NCBI RefSeq assembly: GCF_000285555.1
Contig: NZ_HE611000.1
Span: forward strand, 76,451 to 137,119
Length of the DNA stretch: 60,669 nt
Direction: 5' to 3'
Source: Kurthia massiliensis
Lineage (GTDB): Bacteria; Bacillota; Bacilli; Bacillales_A; Planococcaceae
The notes under the pieces are model-generated. The model did not search any database, was not told the DNA's origin, and worked only from the letters and a program-made list of their open reading frames with translations. Each line of letters begins with the position of its first letter. Within the stretch, counting starts at the first letter, position 1. Below are positions 44,117-53,037 of this stretch, piece after piece. A program made the translations under genes and the position numbers.

Positions 44117-45752
44117 TCATGCACGCCTCCTCGTAATATTGAATGAGTTGTGTTGCGGTAATCGCATTCGGAATGACATGTCGACTCATCCGATGCGCTG
44201 CGGTCGTATAAAAGTGATTGCCTGTATAAAAAGCGGTTCGTTCATCGCAAGAAACGATATTTCCGTCGAAAAATAGCGCTGCCCGGTCAGCATATTGAGC
44301 TGAAAATTCAATATCGTGTGTCACGATAAAAATCGTCATTCCTTGTTGTTGCAACGTATGTAAAATTTGTGCAAATACTTGTTTCGAAGCGCCGTCCATC
44401 CCTTTTGTCGGTTCATCTAACAATAACACTTTCGGCTGTTTCAATAACACTTTCGCTAAAGCGACTTTTTGTTGCTCTCCACCACTTAAATCAAATGGGT
44501 GTTGCGCGAATAAATGCGCGATGCCGAGTTGCTGTGCAATTTGTGTCACTTGTTCTGTCGACACACCGACATCGTCTAATTCTGCCTTCACTGTTTTTGC
44601 GACGAAAAGCGTTTGTGGATTTTGCGGTAACACACCGATCATATCGTACAGCGTTTGGCCTTTATATTTTTTAAGCGGCTTACCATCAATGCGCACGTTG
44701 CCTCTATATAACGGAAGTAGTCCACTCATCACTTGCAATGCTGTCGATTTACCAGAACCATTGCCGCCAAGCAGTGTAAACAATTCTCCTTTGTATAATG
44801 TGAATTGGAATTGTTTTAACACGTCAGGTGCTGTTCGCTCATAACGAAAATAACCATCTTCTACTTCTATCATCGGCACCGTTTGTTTGAAAGATGGTGT
44901 ATTTAATACGGTTCCTCGTCGAAAATGTTTCGCACACCACGTACGTCCATCGCGAATCGTTAATGGCGCTAAATCGGTCATTCGTAGCGCATGATGTAGG
45001 CGCACTGGTGTTGGAAGCGTCTGTATCATTGGATGTTCTCTATCAATCGTTTGAAGATTTTGCGCCACCTCGCCCGGTGTACCATTGGCGACAATGCTTC
45101 CACATTCAAGCACGACGACGCGGTCTGCCATCGCATACACTTCTTCTAATCGATGTTCTACGAGTAAAATTGTTAAGCCAAGTTCTTGATTAAGTTTATA
45201 GAGCGTTTGCATAAATTCCGTTGCCGCAATAGGGTCGAGCTGCGACGTCGGTTCGTCTAAAATCAACACATCTGGTTGCATGACCATAATGCTCGCTAAA
45301 TTTAGCAGTTGTTTTTGACCGCCTGAAAGATGCATCGTATCTCGATGGAACCACGTTTGAATGCCGAAAAAATTAGCCATTTCAGCGACGCGTCTACGGA
45401 TTTCGTTTTGTGGTACCCCTAAGTTTTCTAAACCGAATGCGAGTTCATGCCATACGCGGTCCGTCACAATTTGATTGTCTGGTTGTTGCATCACGTAGCC
45501 AATTTTAGCCGCTTGTTCACGTGCTGATAATGCGTCTAACGGTTGGCCTTGAAATAAAATCGTTCCTGTTTTTTGACCGTGTGGGGTAATCGCTTGTTTT
45601 AATTGTTTTAATAATGTCGTTTTCCCACAACCTGATACACCACACAACACAACAAATTCACCTTGTTCAATCGTTAAGTCGATATGATTTAGCGCTTGTC
45701 GGTCGCTGAGTGGATAACTGAAGCTGAAATCTTTGAAGTCAATAAACGCCAC
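44106..45752 (-). CDS. Fused double ATPase of ECF transporter
   Basis: 548 residues containing two ATPase domains in one chain: GVSGCGKTT, LSGGQKQLL and VLILDEPTSQLD in the first half, GGNGSGKST, LSGGEQQKV and VLLLDEPTKGMD in the second. This replaces separate EcfA and EcfA'. GTG start with GGAGGG upstream, overlapping ecfT by 64 bases. Drives uptake through the dedicated EcfT and S component, so this is a group I (self-contained) ECF importer. Confidence 0.92.
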   Translation of the reverse strand: MAFIDFKDFSFSYPLSDRQALNHIDLTIEQGEFVVLCGVSGCGKTTLLKQLKQAITPHGQKTGTILFQGQPLDALSAREQAAKIGYVMQQPDNQIVTDRVWHELAFGLENLGVPQNEIRRRVAEMANFFGIQTWFHRDTMHLSGGQKQLLNLASIMVMQPDVLILDEPTSQLDPIAATEFMQTLYKLNQELGLTILLVEHRLEEVYAMADRVVVLECGSIVANGTPGEVAQNLQTIDREHPMIQTLPTPVRLHHALRMTDLAPLTIRDGRTWCAKHFRRGTVLNTPSFKQTVPMIEVEDGYFRYERTAPDVLKQFQFTLYKGELFTLLGGNGSGKSTALQVMSGLLPLYRGNVRIDGKPLKKYKGQTLYDMIGVLPQNPQTLFVAKTVKAELDDVGVSTEQVTQIAQQLGIAHLFAQHPFDLSGGEQQKVALAKVLLKQPKVLLLDEPTKGMDGASKQVFAQILHTLQQQGMTIFIVTHDIEFSAQYADRAALFFDGNIVSCDERTAFYTGNHFYTTAAHRMSRHVIPNAITATQLIQYYEEACMIEA

Positions 45753-46606
45753 TTCAATCCCTCCTGTACATATAAAATCGTTGGTAATAGCGCTAACACA
45801 AAAAAGCTACTGTAAAACATCACTGTATAAAGCGTGATCGGTAATGCCTGAAACGTCGGATAGTAGTCAAACGTAGCAATTTGTTGCCAGTGCCCTAATA
45901 TTTGTACACTCAGTAGTACGACGATTACTGCTAAAAGCCATCCATCTCGTTTCGTGAACGTAAAAATGGAAAATGTCGTACGACCTGATAAACCGTAACC
46001 GCGCGCTTTCATCGAGTCAGCACTTTCAATCGCATTTTCAAGTGCCCACGTAATTAAAATAGATATGACTTGAACGGCTCGCTTGATGCGTTGCCACACA
46101 GAGCCTGCGCGTGGGTCTCGCCCAATCGCCTTTTGAGCAGTCATAATTAACTGCAATTGATATTTAAATCTTGGCACAAGACGCATCGTCACCGAAATGA
46201 GGAGCGCAACAGCAGGTGATAATGCGCCAAACAAATAAATAAATTGATCTGTCGTCATCAGTTGATTGAGTGCCATACACCAAAGCATGACCGCTAAAAT
46301 GAGCGTACTCATCGCAATGCCATATGCAATCGCCTCTACCGTAATTGGTTGATAATTAACGTACAATAATACTTTTTCGCCATCATGCGTAATGAGTGGA
46401 TTTATAAGCGCTGCAATGATACAAAATGGTAAAAACCATTTTAGTGCTTGAAAAAATCGGCTACGGTCGATTGTTAAGTTGACGCAAATCGCACCGATCA
46501 GCGATAAAACAAGTAACACAGGATGCATCGAAAACATCGTCAACCCGATAATCGTCGCAAAAAACAAACATAAAACGAATGGATGTAGTAAATGAACTGG
46601 ATGCAT
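45689..46606 (-). CDS. EcfT transmembrane coupling protein
   Basis: 305 residues from the ATG at 46606, which follows the lipoprotein stop (46608-46610) by one base. Several helices, and the cytoplasmic coupling motif SADSMKARGYG (Ala-Arg-Gly) that docks into the ATPases. Joins the double ATPase to the S component. Start and overlaps show tight translational coupling. Confidence 0.9.
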   Translation of the reverse strand: MHPVHLLHPFVLCLFFATIIGLTMFSMHPVLLVLSLIGAICVNLTIDRSRFFQALKWFLPFCIIAALINPLITHDGEKVLLYVNYQPITVEAIAYGIAMSTLILAVMLWCMALNQLMTTDQFIYLFGALSPAVALLISVTMRLVPRFKYQLQLIMTAQKAIGRDPRAGSVWQRIKRAVQVISILITWALENAIESADSMKARGYGLSGRTTFSIFTFTKRDGWLLAVIVVLLSVQILGHWQQIATFDYYPTFQALPITLYTVMFYSSFFVLALLPTILYVQEGLKWRLLTSKISASVIHSATDKR

Positions 46607-46607
46607 G

Positions 46608-47621
46608 TTAATCATCCAATCCGATGTCACGGCCTAAATTTGTCGTGTAGTGCCACGTAATATGGTCGCCATCTTTCACATCATAACTTGAGGCACCAAC
46701 TCCTGGTGCTTTGCCGTTTACAGCGTACATCCATCCGCTTAAACTACCTGCTTGTTTTTCATAAATATGATTAATGCCTTCTACATATACAGAGCCATAG
46801 CCCGTTTCCCCTTCACCTTCATATTCAAAATGTACATGATGTTTTTGCAATGCTTTACGCGTTGCTGTCCATGCGGAATCCCCTTTTTCAATCGTATATG
46901 TTGAAGATTCGATAATGACGCCATCTTTAGGCACGTACTTTGCATGCTGTAACGCTGCTGGTAGACGTTTGTAATGTTCTGGCTTTAACAACGTATCAAC
47001 ACGCACTGATACCGTTACGACTTCTTTTTTCTCTGCGTGATTCGCTGTTGTCGGTTTAGACGGCGTTGTTGTCGCGTGCGTTTTATTTTCTACTTTTGGC
47101 GCGTCTTTCGGTACAGACTTCGTTTCTTTTTTAGAAACTTCACGCTGTGTCTTTTCCGGTTTCGACGTCTGGCGCGACGACGTATCATGCGGTTTCGACG
47201 TTTCTTTTTTTGTTGATGTCGTCTGTTGTTGTGCAGTTGCTTGTGGTTTCGGTGCTACAGTCGTCGTTTGCTTTGATTGTTTTTGCTGAGCATCCGTACG
47301 GTCTTTAGCGAGTTCAGATGACGTATCCGATGTTGGCGTTTCAACAGTTTTTTGATCATCCACTGTTTCTTTTACTGTTTTTTCTTGCGCTTTTTCCTTC
47401 TTCTCTATATCCGCTGACGGATCTTTAGGTTTCTCTTTATGCTCTTTTTTTGTAACGTTGTCGTCATTTTCGTTTGTTGCAACAACTGTAGGTGTCGTTT
47501 CTTCTTCTGGATTTTGGCTTTGTAAACGTGCCATTTCTTTATCATATTCACTCACCGTCTGTACGTTACAACCACTTAGTAAAATTGCTGATAATATAAC
47601 GAGCGATCGCCACTTTTTCAT
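46608..47621 (-). CDS. DUF4430 lipoprotein (transcobalamin beta-domain-like)
   Basis: 337 residues from the ATG at 47621, seven bases after AAGGAGG. Lipobox LLSGC (Cys 18), then about 170 residues of Lys/Thr/Glu/Gln-rich linker, then a C-terminal DUF4430 domain with GWMYAVNGKAPGVGASSY and GDHITWHY. That domain is the same fold as the C-terminal beta-domain of transcobalamin and intrinsic factor, which closes over B12. The long linker would let it reach through the wall. Probably hands B12 to the ECF S component. An intercistronic hairpin (47650-47680) precedes it. Confidence 0.82.
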   Translation of the reverse strand: MKKWRSLVILSAILLSGCNVQTVSEYDKEMARLQSQNPEEETTPTVVATNENDDNVTKKEHKEKPKDPSADIEKKEKAQEKTVKETVDDQKTVETPTSDTSSELAKDRTDAQQKQSKQTTTVAPKPQATAQQQTTSTKKETSKPHDTSSRQTSKPEKTQREVSKKETKSVPKDAPKVENKTHATTTPSKPTTANHAEKKEVVTVSVRVDTLLKPEHYKRLPAALQHAKYVPKDGVIIESSTYTIEKGDSAWTATRKALQKHHVHFEYEGEGETGYGSVYVEGINHIYEKQAGSLSGWMYAVNGKAPGVGASSYDVKDGDHITWHYTTNLGRDIGLDD

Positions 47622-47688
47622 CACCATTCCTCCTTATATGCCAAAGAGGGCACCGGAAAATCCAGTCCCCTTTTTGAGAAAAATATGA

Positions 47689-49212
47689 TTACTTCACTTT
47701 CACAGTCGTTGCTTTTGAAACGTTGCCAGCTTTATCTTTTGCTGTTACTTTTAAAACGGCTTTCGCTTTTTGAGCAGGGATTTTCACGCTGAATTTCCCT
47801 TTCGTGTCTGCTTTTGCGCTATATTTTTTACTGTTAATCGTAACGATGACTTTTGCGCCTTTTTCAGCTTTACCAGTTACCTTTTTTTGACCGGCTTTTA
47901 CTGCTTTAACGACTGGTTTTGACGGAGCCGTTTTATCGACAACTTTTGTTTTTGTCGTAGTAGACACATTGCCAGCTGTATCTGTGACGGTCACTGTTAA
48001 CGTTTGACCCGCTTTTTGTTTCGCAATTGACAATGTATACGTGCCATCGCCTTCTGCTAGTTTTGATGCTAGTACTTTTTTGCCGGCTTTCACCGTTACC
48101 GTTGCGTAGCGTTCTGCTTTCCCTTTGACGACTGTTGACTTGTCAGATACCGTTTTTACTGTTGCTGCTTTCGGTGCAGTCGTATCAAATGTGTTCGGTG
48201 CAGTCGCTTTCGTTAAATCGTAATAAGACGTTTGCGTATCATACGCTGTTAACGCTTGTGTCGCTTGTTGGCTCGAAATTTGATTCACTGAACCGTTTGC
48301 AGATGTTTTAAATGCATGTAATGTTGCGTCATAGCTCGTTAATAAATTGGCAACTGTCCAGGCACCGTTATCTAAAATAAATTGCGCATCCGTTTGTGGA
48401 TTTTGACCGTTCGCAATTTGCGCTAAAATCAGTTGTGATACAGATTCAGGGCTATCGCCTTTTGCCCATTCACTAAAGAAACCAGCTTGAGCGCCCATTT
48501 GTGATTTGATATACGTGAAGCTATCTTCAATTACTTCTTTCACACGTTGTTCTGTTGCGTACGGTGCAAGGCTAATGACAGCCATCGCTGTTGAATCGAC
48601 GTCCGGTCCTGTTGCCCATTCACTTGCAGACCCCCATGAGAAGCCGCCTGTTGTATACGCGTGGTCAATTAAAAATTGTACGATTGCTTCACGTGAGAAA
48701 TCTGCTTCGTACGCTTCCGCAACAGCGTATTGTTTCGCATCTAGCGCTGTTAACATCCAGTAGTAATCCATTTCAAGTAACGCAAATGATGCATCTGTTT
48801 CCGCTTTTTGTTTTTGTGCAGCCGCAAATGCAAGCATATGCTCAACGACATTCACGCCATCAACATTTGTAGCATCTTTTCCGATTGCCGTTAAACCGAT
48901 AATCGCTGTGGCGTAGTTACTAACAGACGTATAATTTGTAAAACCAGCTTTCGCTTCTTTTGCGACCGCTTTGTAATATGTATCGTAATAATTTTTAGCA
49001 ACTGGAAACTTCGCTTTTGCTAACGTTAATACTGTACCACCTGATTTAGCATCAGGTGTTTTATTCATCGCATATGTAAATGCTGCACCGTCTTTTAATG
49101 CCGTTTTATACGATACCGTTGATGCGGTTTTAGCTTGTACGTCAAATGCTGTAAAAGCACTGAAAGCAAGTGTTGCTGTTAAAGATGTCGCTACTAATTT
49201 TTTCATAAACAT
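47689..49212 (-). CDS. Secreted alpha-barrel protein with Ig-like repeats (transcobalamin alpha-domain-like)
   Basis: 507 residues from the ATG at 49212 (GGGGGAG seven bases upstream). Signal peptide to about VQA, then a helical repeat domain (about 30-340) with TTGGFSWGSASEWATGPDVD, DSTAMAVISL and QILAQIANG-like repeats, the layout of the terpenoid-cyclase/prenyltransferase alpha-alpha barrel that also forms the B12-binding alpha-domain of intrinsic factor. Two Ig-like repeats follow (VKGKAERYATVTVKAGKK and VTGKAEKGAKVIVTINSKK), each ending in an AGNVS motif. No wall-sorting signal. Directly under the riboswitch, so B12 binding is a reasonable inference, not proof. Confidence 0.78.
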   Translation of the reverse strand: MFMKKLVATSLTATLAFSAFTAFDVQAKTASTVSYKTALKDGAAFTYAMNKTPDAKSGGTVLTLAKAKFPVAKNYYDTYYKAVAKEAKAGFTNYTSVSNYATAIIGLTAIGKDATNVDGVNVVEHMLAFAAAQKQKAETDASFALLEMDYYWMLTALDAKQYAVAEAYEADFSREAIVQFLIDHAYTTGGFSWGSASEWATGPDVDSTAMAVISLAPYATEQRVKEVIEDSFTYIKSQMGAQAGFFSEWAKGDSPESVSQLILAQIANGQNPQTDAQFILDNGAWTVANLLTSYDATLHAFKTSANGSVNQISSQQATQALTAYDTQTSYYDLTKATAPNTFDTTAPKAATVKTVSDKSTVVKGKAERYATVTVKAGKKVLASKLAEGDGTYTLSIAKQKAGQTLTVTVTDTAGNVSTTTKTKVVDKTAPSKPVVKAVKAGQKKVTGKAEKGAKVIVTINSKKYSAKADTKGKFSVKIPAQKAKAVLKVTAKDKAGNVSKATTVKVK

Positions 49213-49280
49213 AAAAAAACTCCCCCAAAAATAATTTTGAATTTTCAAACAAAACAATTTTCGAGGAAGAAAATAAGTAT

Positions 49281-49307
49281 AAAAAAACTCTTTGCACAAG
49301 CAAAGAG
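49281..49307 (-). terminator. Riboswitch-controlled terminator of the B12 import operon
   Basis: Minus strand CTCTTTGC / GCAAAGAG, eight-base perfect stem, four-base loop, T7 (49281-49287). It lies between the aptamer and the first gene, so it is the expression platform: with B12 bound, transcription stops here. Confidence 0.88.
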
Positions 49308-49354
49308 AGATTCATCCAATTTATAGACAAACCTTCCCCTCGAAGATTGTTTCA

Positions 49355-49520
49355 CGATGTAAAAGCAGGTCTCCTGGCTCGTGGTCATTTTACTCTAGCG
49401 GCTTCTCATTGCAATATTGCAACAATGCACAGTAGCTATTTCATCACACTTACAGTAGCGGGGCTGCGTTGGCTTTTCACCAATCTTCCCTATTATCCCG
49501 AATGGGCACTTTTACATATT
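49355..49520 (-). promoter_or_regulatory. Cobalamin riboswitch upstream of the B12 import operon
   Basis: On the minus strand the B12 box AGCCAGGAGACCTGC (49365-49379) is complete. Further 5' are GGTGAAAAGCC and CAGCCCCGCTACTGTAAG, the conserved core, beginning near AAAAGTGCCC (49505-49515). Reads as class I AdoCbl type. Confidence 0.95.
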
Positions 49521-49668
49521 CAATTGTTCATAGTATTCCATAAAATTTTCAGAATGTAAACATTTTTGTAAAATAACTTGATATCAACATGTACGTTCAA
49601 ACATCAAAAAACACTTTTACAGCGTTTATTGCAAATCGTCAACGTGTAAAAGTGTAAAATATTATTAG

Positions 49669-51957
49669 TTAGTTCGTCACTGCATGTTGTTCACGCAGTT
49701 TTTTTGCTGCGGCGACCATATTTTTTAACGATGCGATCGTCTCAGATTCTTGCCGCGTCTTTAGCCCACAATCTGGATTGACCCAAAATTGTGCTTTTGG
49801 AATGACCGCTAAGCTTTCTGTCAATATCGCATATATTTCTGAAACATCTGGGACACGTGGACTATGAATGTCATAAACACCTAAACCAATGCCTAACTCA
49901 TAACGATTTTCTTTTAGTGAATGAATGAATTCACCATGACTTCGAGACGTTTCCAATGAAATGACATCTGCATCTAATGCACGGATAGGATGAATAAAAT
50001 CGTTAAATTCACAGTAACACATATGCGTATGAATTTGTGTATCCGTTGCTACATGTGATGTCGCTAATTTAAATGCTTCGACGGCCCAATTTAAATAATG
50101 CGACCAATTTGCTTCTCGTAGTGGCAAACCTTCACGTAATGCCGGCTCATCTACTTGAATAATTTTAATACCTGCTCGTTCTAGTGCAGTCACTTCTTGG
50201 CGGATGGCATAACCGATCTGACGCGCAACTAATTCTCTCGGTATATCATTTCGCACAAATGACCAATTTAAAATCGTTACGGGTCCTGTCAGCATACCTT
50301 TCACATAATGATCTGTTAATGCTTGTGCTTCGACAACTTCTTTCACCGTCATCGGATGCGTCCATGCAACGTCTCCGTAAATAATCGGTGGTTTTACACA
50401 ACGCGAGCCATATGATACGACCCAAGCAAATTGTGTAAAAGCAAAACCTGTTAAATGTTCGCCGAAATACTCTACCATATCTGTGCGCTCGAATTCACCA
50501 TGGACGAAAACATCAAGTTCTAATTGTTCTTGAATTCGAATCCAACGCGCTGTTTCATTTTTAATAAATTTCTCGTATTCAACATCTGAAATATCACCTT
50601 TTCGCCAAGCACTTCGCGTCTGTTTTACTTGAGCAGATTGTGGAAAACTACCGATTGTTGTCGTCGGAAAATCGGGAAGTTGTAACGCTTCTTTTTGTAC
50701 TTGCTGACGCTGTGCAAATGGCACGTCACGTCTATAATCTTCAGGTGTAAGCGCCGCTAATTGTGTCGCAACTCGGTCATTTTTTCGGCTCGGATGAATT
50801 GCTAATGCTTCAATCGCTTTCATACTTTTAGCGACGAGTCCTGCTTCCGCCCACTGTCCTGTTTTTGCGAATGTTGTCAAATGCACGATTTCTGTTATTT
50901 TTTCATCCGCGAAAGCAAGGTGGTCGAAAAGGACATCTGGTAACGTTTGCTCAGCTTGTTTCGATACGGGCACATGTTGCAAACTGCAAGAAGTACTGAT
51001 CCAAATGTTGTCTACGTTCGCCGCTTGTTTCACTACTTGAATTACCGATGCAGCTTCCGCTAAATTAACAGACCAAATATCTCTACCGTTAATGATGCCA
51101 ATACTTAACATTTTGTCAGATGGAAACCCAAACTTCTGAATTGCTTTTATATTTTCTTTCGCGCCATGTACAAAATCTAACCCGAAGCCATCAACAGGAA
51201 GCTCAATTAAACGGTCATATGCATTTAACGATTCAAAATACGTTTGCAACATAAGCTTTGTACCATTTGTGTCATCGCGAAGTTGTTGGTACATCTCCTC
51301 AATTAAACGAATTTCGTCTGCGGGTAAATCTTTTGTGAAAGATGGTTCTTCAATTTGTACCCACTCTGCCCCTGCCTCACCGAGTTCACGAATCATTTGT
51401 GTATACAACGGTAAAATTTGCAAAATGAACAATGCTTTTTCTTTTTTGTTGTATCCTTTTGCTAAATCTACAAATGTATATGGACCGATAATTGTCGGCT
51501 TCGCTTGAATACCTGCTGCTTTTGCTTCTAAAAATTGTTCCAAAATCGGATTGTGCGCTAATGATAATTTTTGGCCTTCATATTCCGGAACGATGTAATG
51601 ATAATTCGTGTTAAACCACTTCGTCATCTCACAAGCAACAACATCATCTGCTCCGCGCGCCATCGCATAATATAAGTCATTTTTCGTTGGCTGCTGTAAC
51701 ACATCGTACCGTTTCGGAATGAGACGGAACGCCACTGCTAAATCTAACATCCGATCATACTTCGTAAAGTCACCGACCGTTATGTAATCCAACCCGAGTT
51801 GCTGTTGATGCGCTAAACGTTCAAGGCGTAATGTTTTAAGTGCAGCTTCGAATGCTTCCTCCGTTAATGTGTTTTTCCAATAAGCTTCTACGTATCGCTT
51901 CCATTCTCGTTTTGGCCCGATATATGGATAACCTACTGCCGTACTGAATACTGTCAT
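49669..51957 (-). CDS. metE: Cobalamin-independent methionine synthase
   Basis: 762 residues, full length for MetE with its two barrels. The zinc site HMCYCEF (about residue 640) and DEPALREG with the late NPDCGLKTR (third Cys ligand) are intact. It transfers a methyl group from methyltetrahydropteroyl-polyglutamate to homocysteine without B12. The cobalamin riboswitch upstream should silence it when B12 is plentiful, which implies a B12-dependent MetH elsewhere in the genome. GGAGG before the ATG. Confidence 0.97.
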   Translation of the reverse strand: MTVFSTAVGYPYIGPKREWKRYVEAYWKNTLTEEAFEAALKTLRLERLAHQQQLGLDYITVGDFTKYDRMLDLAVAFRLIPKRYDVLQQPTKNDLYYAMARGADDVVACEMTKWFNTNYHYIVPEYEGQKLSLAHNPILEQFLEAKAAGIQAKPTIIGPYTFVDLAKGYNKKEKALFILQILPLYTQMIRELGEAGAEWVQIEEPSFTKDLPADEIRLIEEMYQQLRDDTNGTKLMLQTYFESLNAYDRLIELPVDGFGLDFVHGAKENIKAIQKFGFPSDKMLSIGIINGRDIWSVNLAEAASVIQVVKQAANVDNIWISTSCSLQHVPVSKQAEQTLPDVLFDHLAFADEKITEIVHLTTFAKTGQWAEAGLVAKSMKAIEALAIHPSRKNDRVATQLAALTPEDYRRDVPFAQRQQVQKEALQLPDFPTTTIGSFPQSAQVKQTRSAWRKGDISDVEYEKFIKNETARWIRIQEQLELDVFVHGEFERTDMVEYFGEHLTGFAFTQFAWVVSYGSRCVKPPIIYGDVAWTHPMTVKEVVEAQALTDHYVKGMLTGPVTILNWSFVRNDIPRELVARQIGYAIRQEVTALERAGIKIIQVDEPALREGLPLREANWSHYLNWAVEAFKLATSHVATDTQIHTHMCYCEFNDFIHPIRALDADVISLETSRSHGEFIHSLKENRYELGIGLGVYDIHSPRVPDVSEIYAILTESLAVIPKAQFWVNPDCGLKTRQESETIASLKNMVAAAKKLREQHAVTN

Positions 51958-51992
51958 GTGATAAGCCTCCCTTTGTATTTACATCCTAAACG

Positions 51993-52022
51993 AAAAAAGC
52001 CGCTTCCATTTCGGAAACGACT
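51993..52022 (-). terminator. Riboswitch-controlled terminator before metE
   Basis: Minus strand AGTCGTTTCC / GGAAGCGGCT with wobble pairs, five-base loop, T6 (51993-51998), between the aptamer and metE. Confidence 0.8.
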
Positions 52023-52109
52023 GTGGACTTATCTATGCATAGTGAAATAAGCGTTATAATCACGCTACTAATCGCACAGAACACCACTCATTTCCTCGTG
52101 AGTATAGGT

Positions 52110-52290
52110 GTGTACTAGAAGTCGGCAGGTCTCCTGACTTATCATCAACGTTTCGCATCGCCTTCCCGATTGCTCAGTGGCTGTTGTGTGCGTCACTCCG
52201 AATTACAGTTGCGGGACAGTACTGGATTTACACCAGTTTCCCTTTTAAGCATATGTAACATATGCACCGCTCCGTTACACGAGATGTAAT
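52110..52290 (-). promoter_or_regulatory. Cobalamin riboswitch of metE
   Basis: Minus strand: GGGAAACTGGTGTAAATCC, CTGTCCCGCAACTGTAA core, and the B12 box AAGTCAGGAGACCTGCC (52124-52140). Confidence 0.95.
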
Positions 52291-52477
52291 TTTCATTACT
52301 ATATCATGATAAAAGTAAAATTAAAAGAAAATTTAGAAAAATAAAATAAATAATCTTATGTGATCATTACTTAAATAGTGTTGCAACATTTCAATATTAA
52401 GATTATGCTTAGTCGTAGAAAATGTAACATTCATACATTTTCTACACTGTCCAATGACATGTAACATGCCATTGGAT

Positions 52478-52632
52478 ATTGGAAAAGGTTCAAACATTCG
52501 TTTGATGAAAAGGGAAGTTAGTGCAATTCTAACGCTGTCCCGCAACTGTAATTCCGAGCTATTCACATATACCACTGTTTCAACGAAATGGGAAGGTGTG
52601 ATATGCAATGACGATAAGCCAGGAGACCTGCC
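52478..52632 (+). promoter_or_regulatory. Third cobalamin riboswitch, pointing right
   Basis: Plus strand: GATGAAAAGGGAAGTTAGTGC, CTGTCCCGCAACTGTAA core (52536-52554) and B12 box AAGCCAGGAGACCTGCC (52616-52632). Back to back with the metE switch, 190 bases apart. No obvious terminator follows; a ribosome site 30 bases later (52663-52669) could be the controlled element. Confidence 0.93.
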
Positions 52633-52676
52633 TTTTCAAGTACAACCAAAAACCTACGCGGATAGGAGGGATGAGT

Positions 52677-52778
52677 ATGGCCTTATTGCCAACTCTTTGT
52701 GCGAAGCTTAAACGAATATATTTGATGAAATACAATAAAATATATTCCTCTAAGTTTCAGTACATTGATTTACACTGA
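52677..52778 (+). CDS. Possible 33-residue ORF under the third cobalamin riboswitch
   Basis: ATG eight bases after GATAGGAGGG, starting MALLPTLCAKLKRIY, TGA at 52776. It has the best ribosome site directly after the aptamer. No family is recognised. It could be a leader peptide, a remnant of a longer B12-regulated gene, or chance. The hairpin TTTCAGT/ACTGAAA (52757-52780) overlaps its end, just before the next gene's ribosome site. Confidence 0.3.
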   Translation: MALLPTLCAKLKRIYLMKYNKIYSSKFQYIDLH

Positions 52779-52804
52779 AATGATTTACTTAAGGAGGAAT
52801 ATAA

Positions 52805-52990
52805 ATGAATTCATCATACAAAGATATGTTAAAAGCGCACATTATGTTTTCAATTACAACGACAAATCAATTACCATTACAAGCGTATGTCCAACAACTC
52901 ATGCAAGAACATGCAGAAGCACGTCAAGCTATCTTAACTGCTTATGAAGATGTGAAACGTGAATTGGTGACTGTGCAAGTAGCGGATTAA
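52805..52990 (+). CDS. 61-residue protein of unknown function, B12-riboswitch controlled
   Basis: AAGGAGG eight bases before the ATG and a terminator right after the stop make this a real gene. The product is soluble and helical: MNSSYKDMLKAHIMF, then TTTNQLPLQAYVQQL and AYEDVKRELVTVQ. No motif known to me. Its only visible controller is the cobalamin riboswitch 170 bases upstream, so it should be made when B12 is scarce. Confidence 0.65.
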   Translation: MNSSYKDMLKAHIMFSITTTNQLPLQAYVQQLMQEHAEARQAILTAYEDVKRELVTVQVAD

Positions 52991-53002
52991 ATGAATAAAC
53001 GA

Positions 53003-53034
53003 AAAAGCCACGATGTCAGATCGTGGCTTTTCGT
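53003..53034. terminator. Bidirectional terminator between small gene and cstA remnant
   Basis: AAAAGCCACGAT / ATCGTGGCTTTT, 12-base perfect stem with A and T tracts on both sides. Confidence 0.9.
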
Positions 53035-53037
53035 CGT

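Noticed and set aside
49142..49330. Longer N-terminus for the alpha-barrel protein (start at 49299)
   Set aside because: It would read through the riboswitch terminator; the ATG at 49212 has the ribosome site and the signal peptide.
52333..52608. 91-codon minus-strand frame between the riboswitches
   Set aside because: Runs through the conserved core of the plus-strand cobalamin riboswitch; no ribosome site.
52765..52947. 60-codon frame overlapping the 61-residue gene in another phase
   Set aside because: The ATG at 52805 has the AAGGAGG site at the right distance; this one does not.
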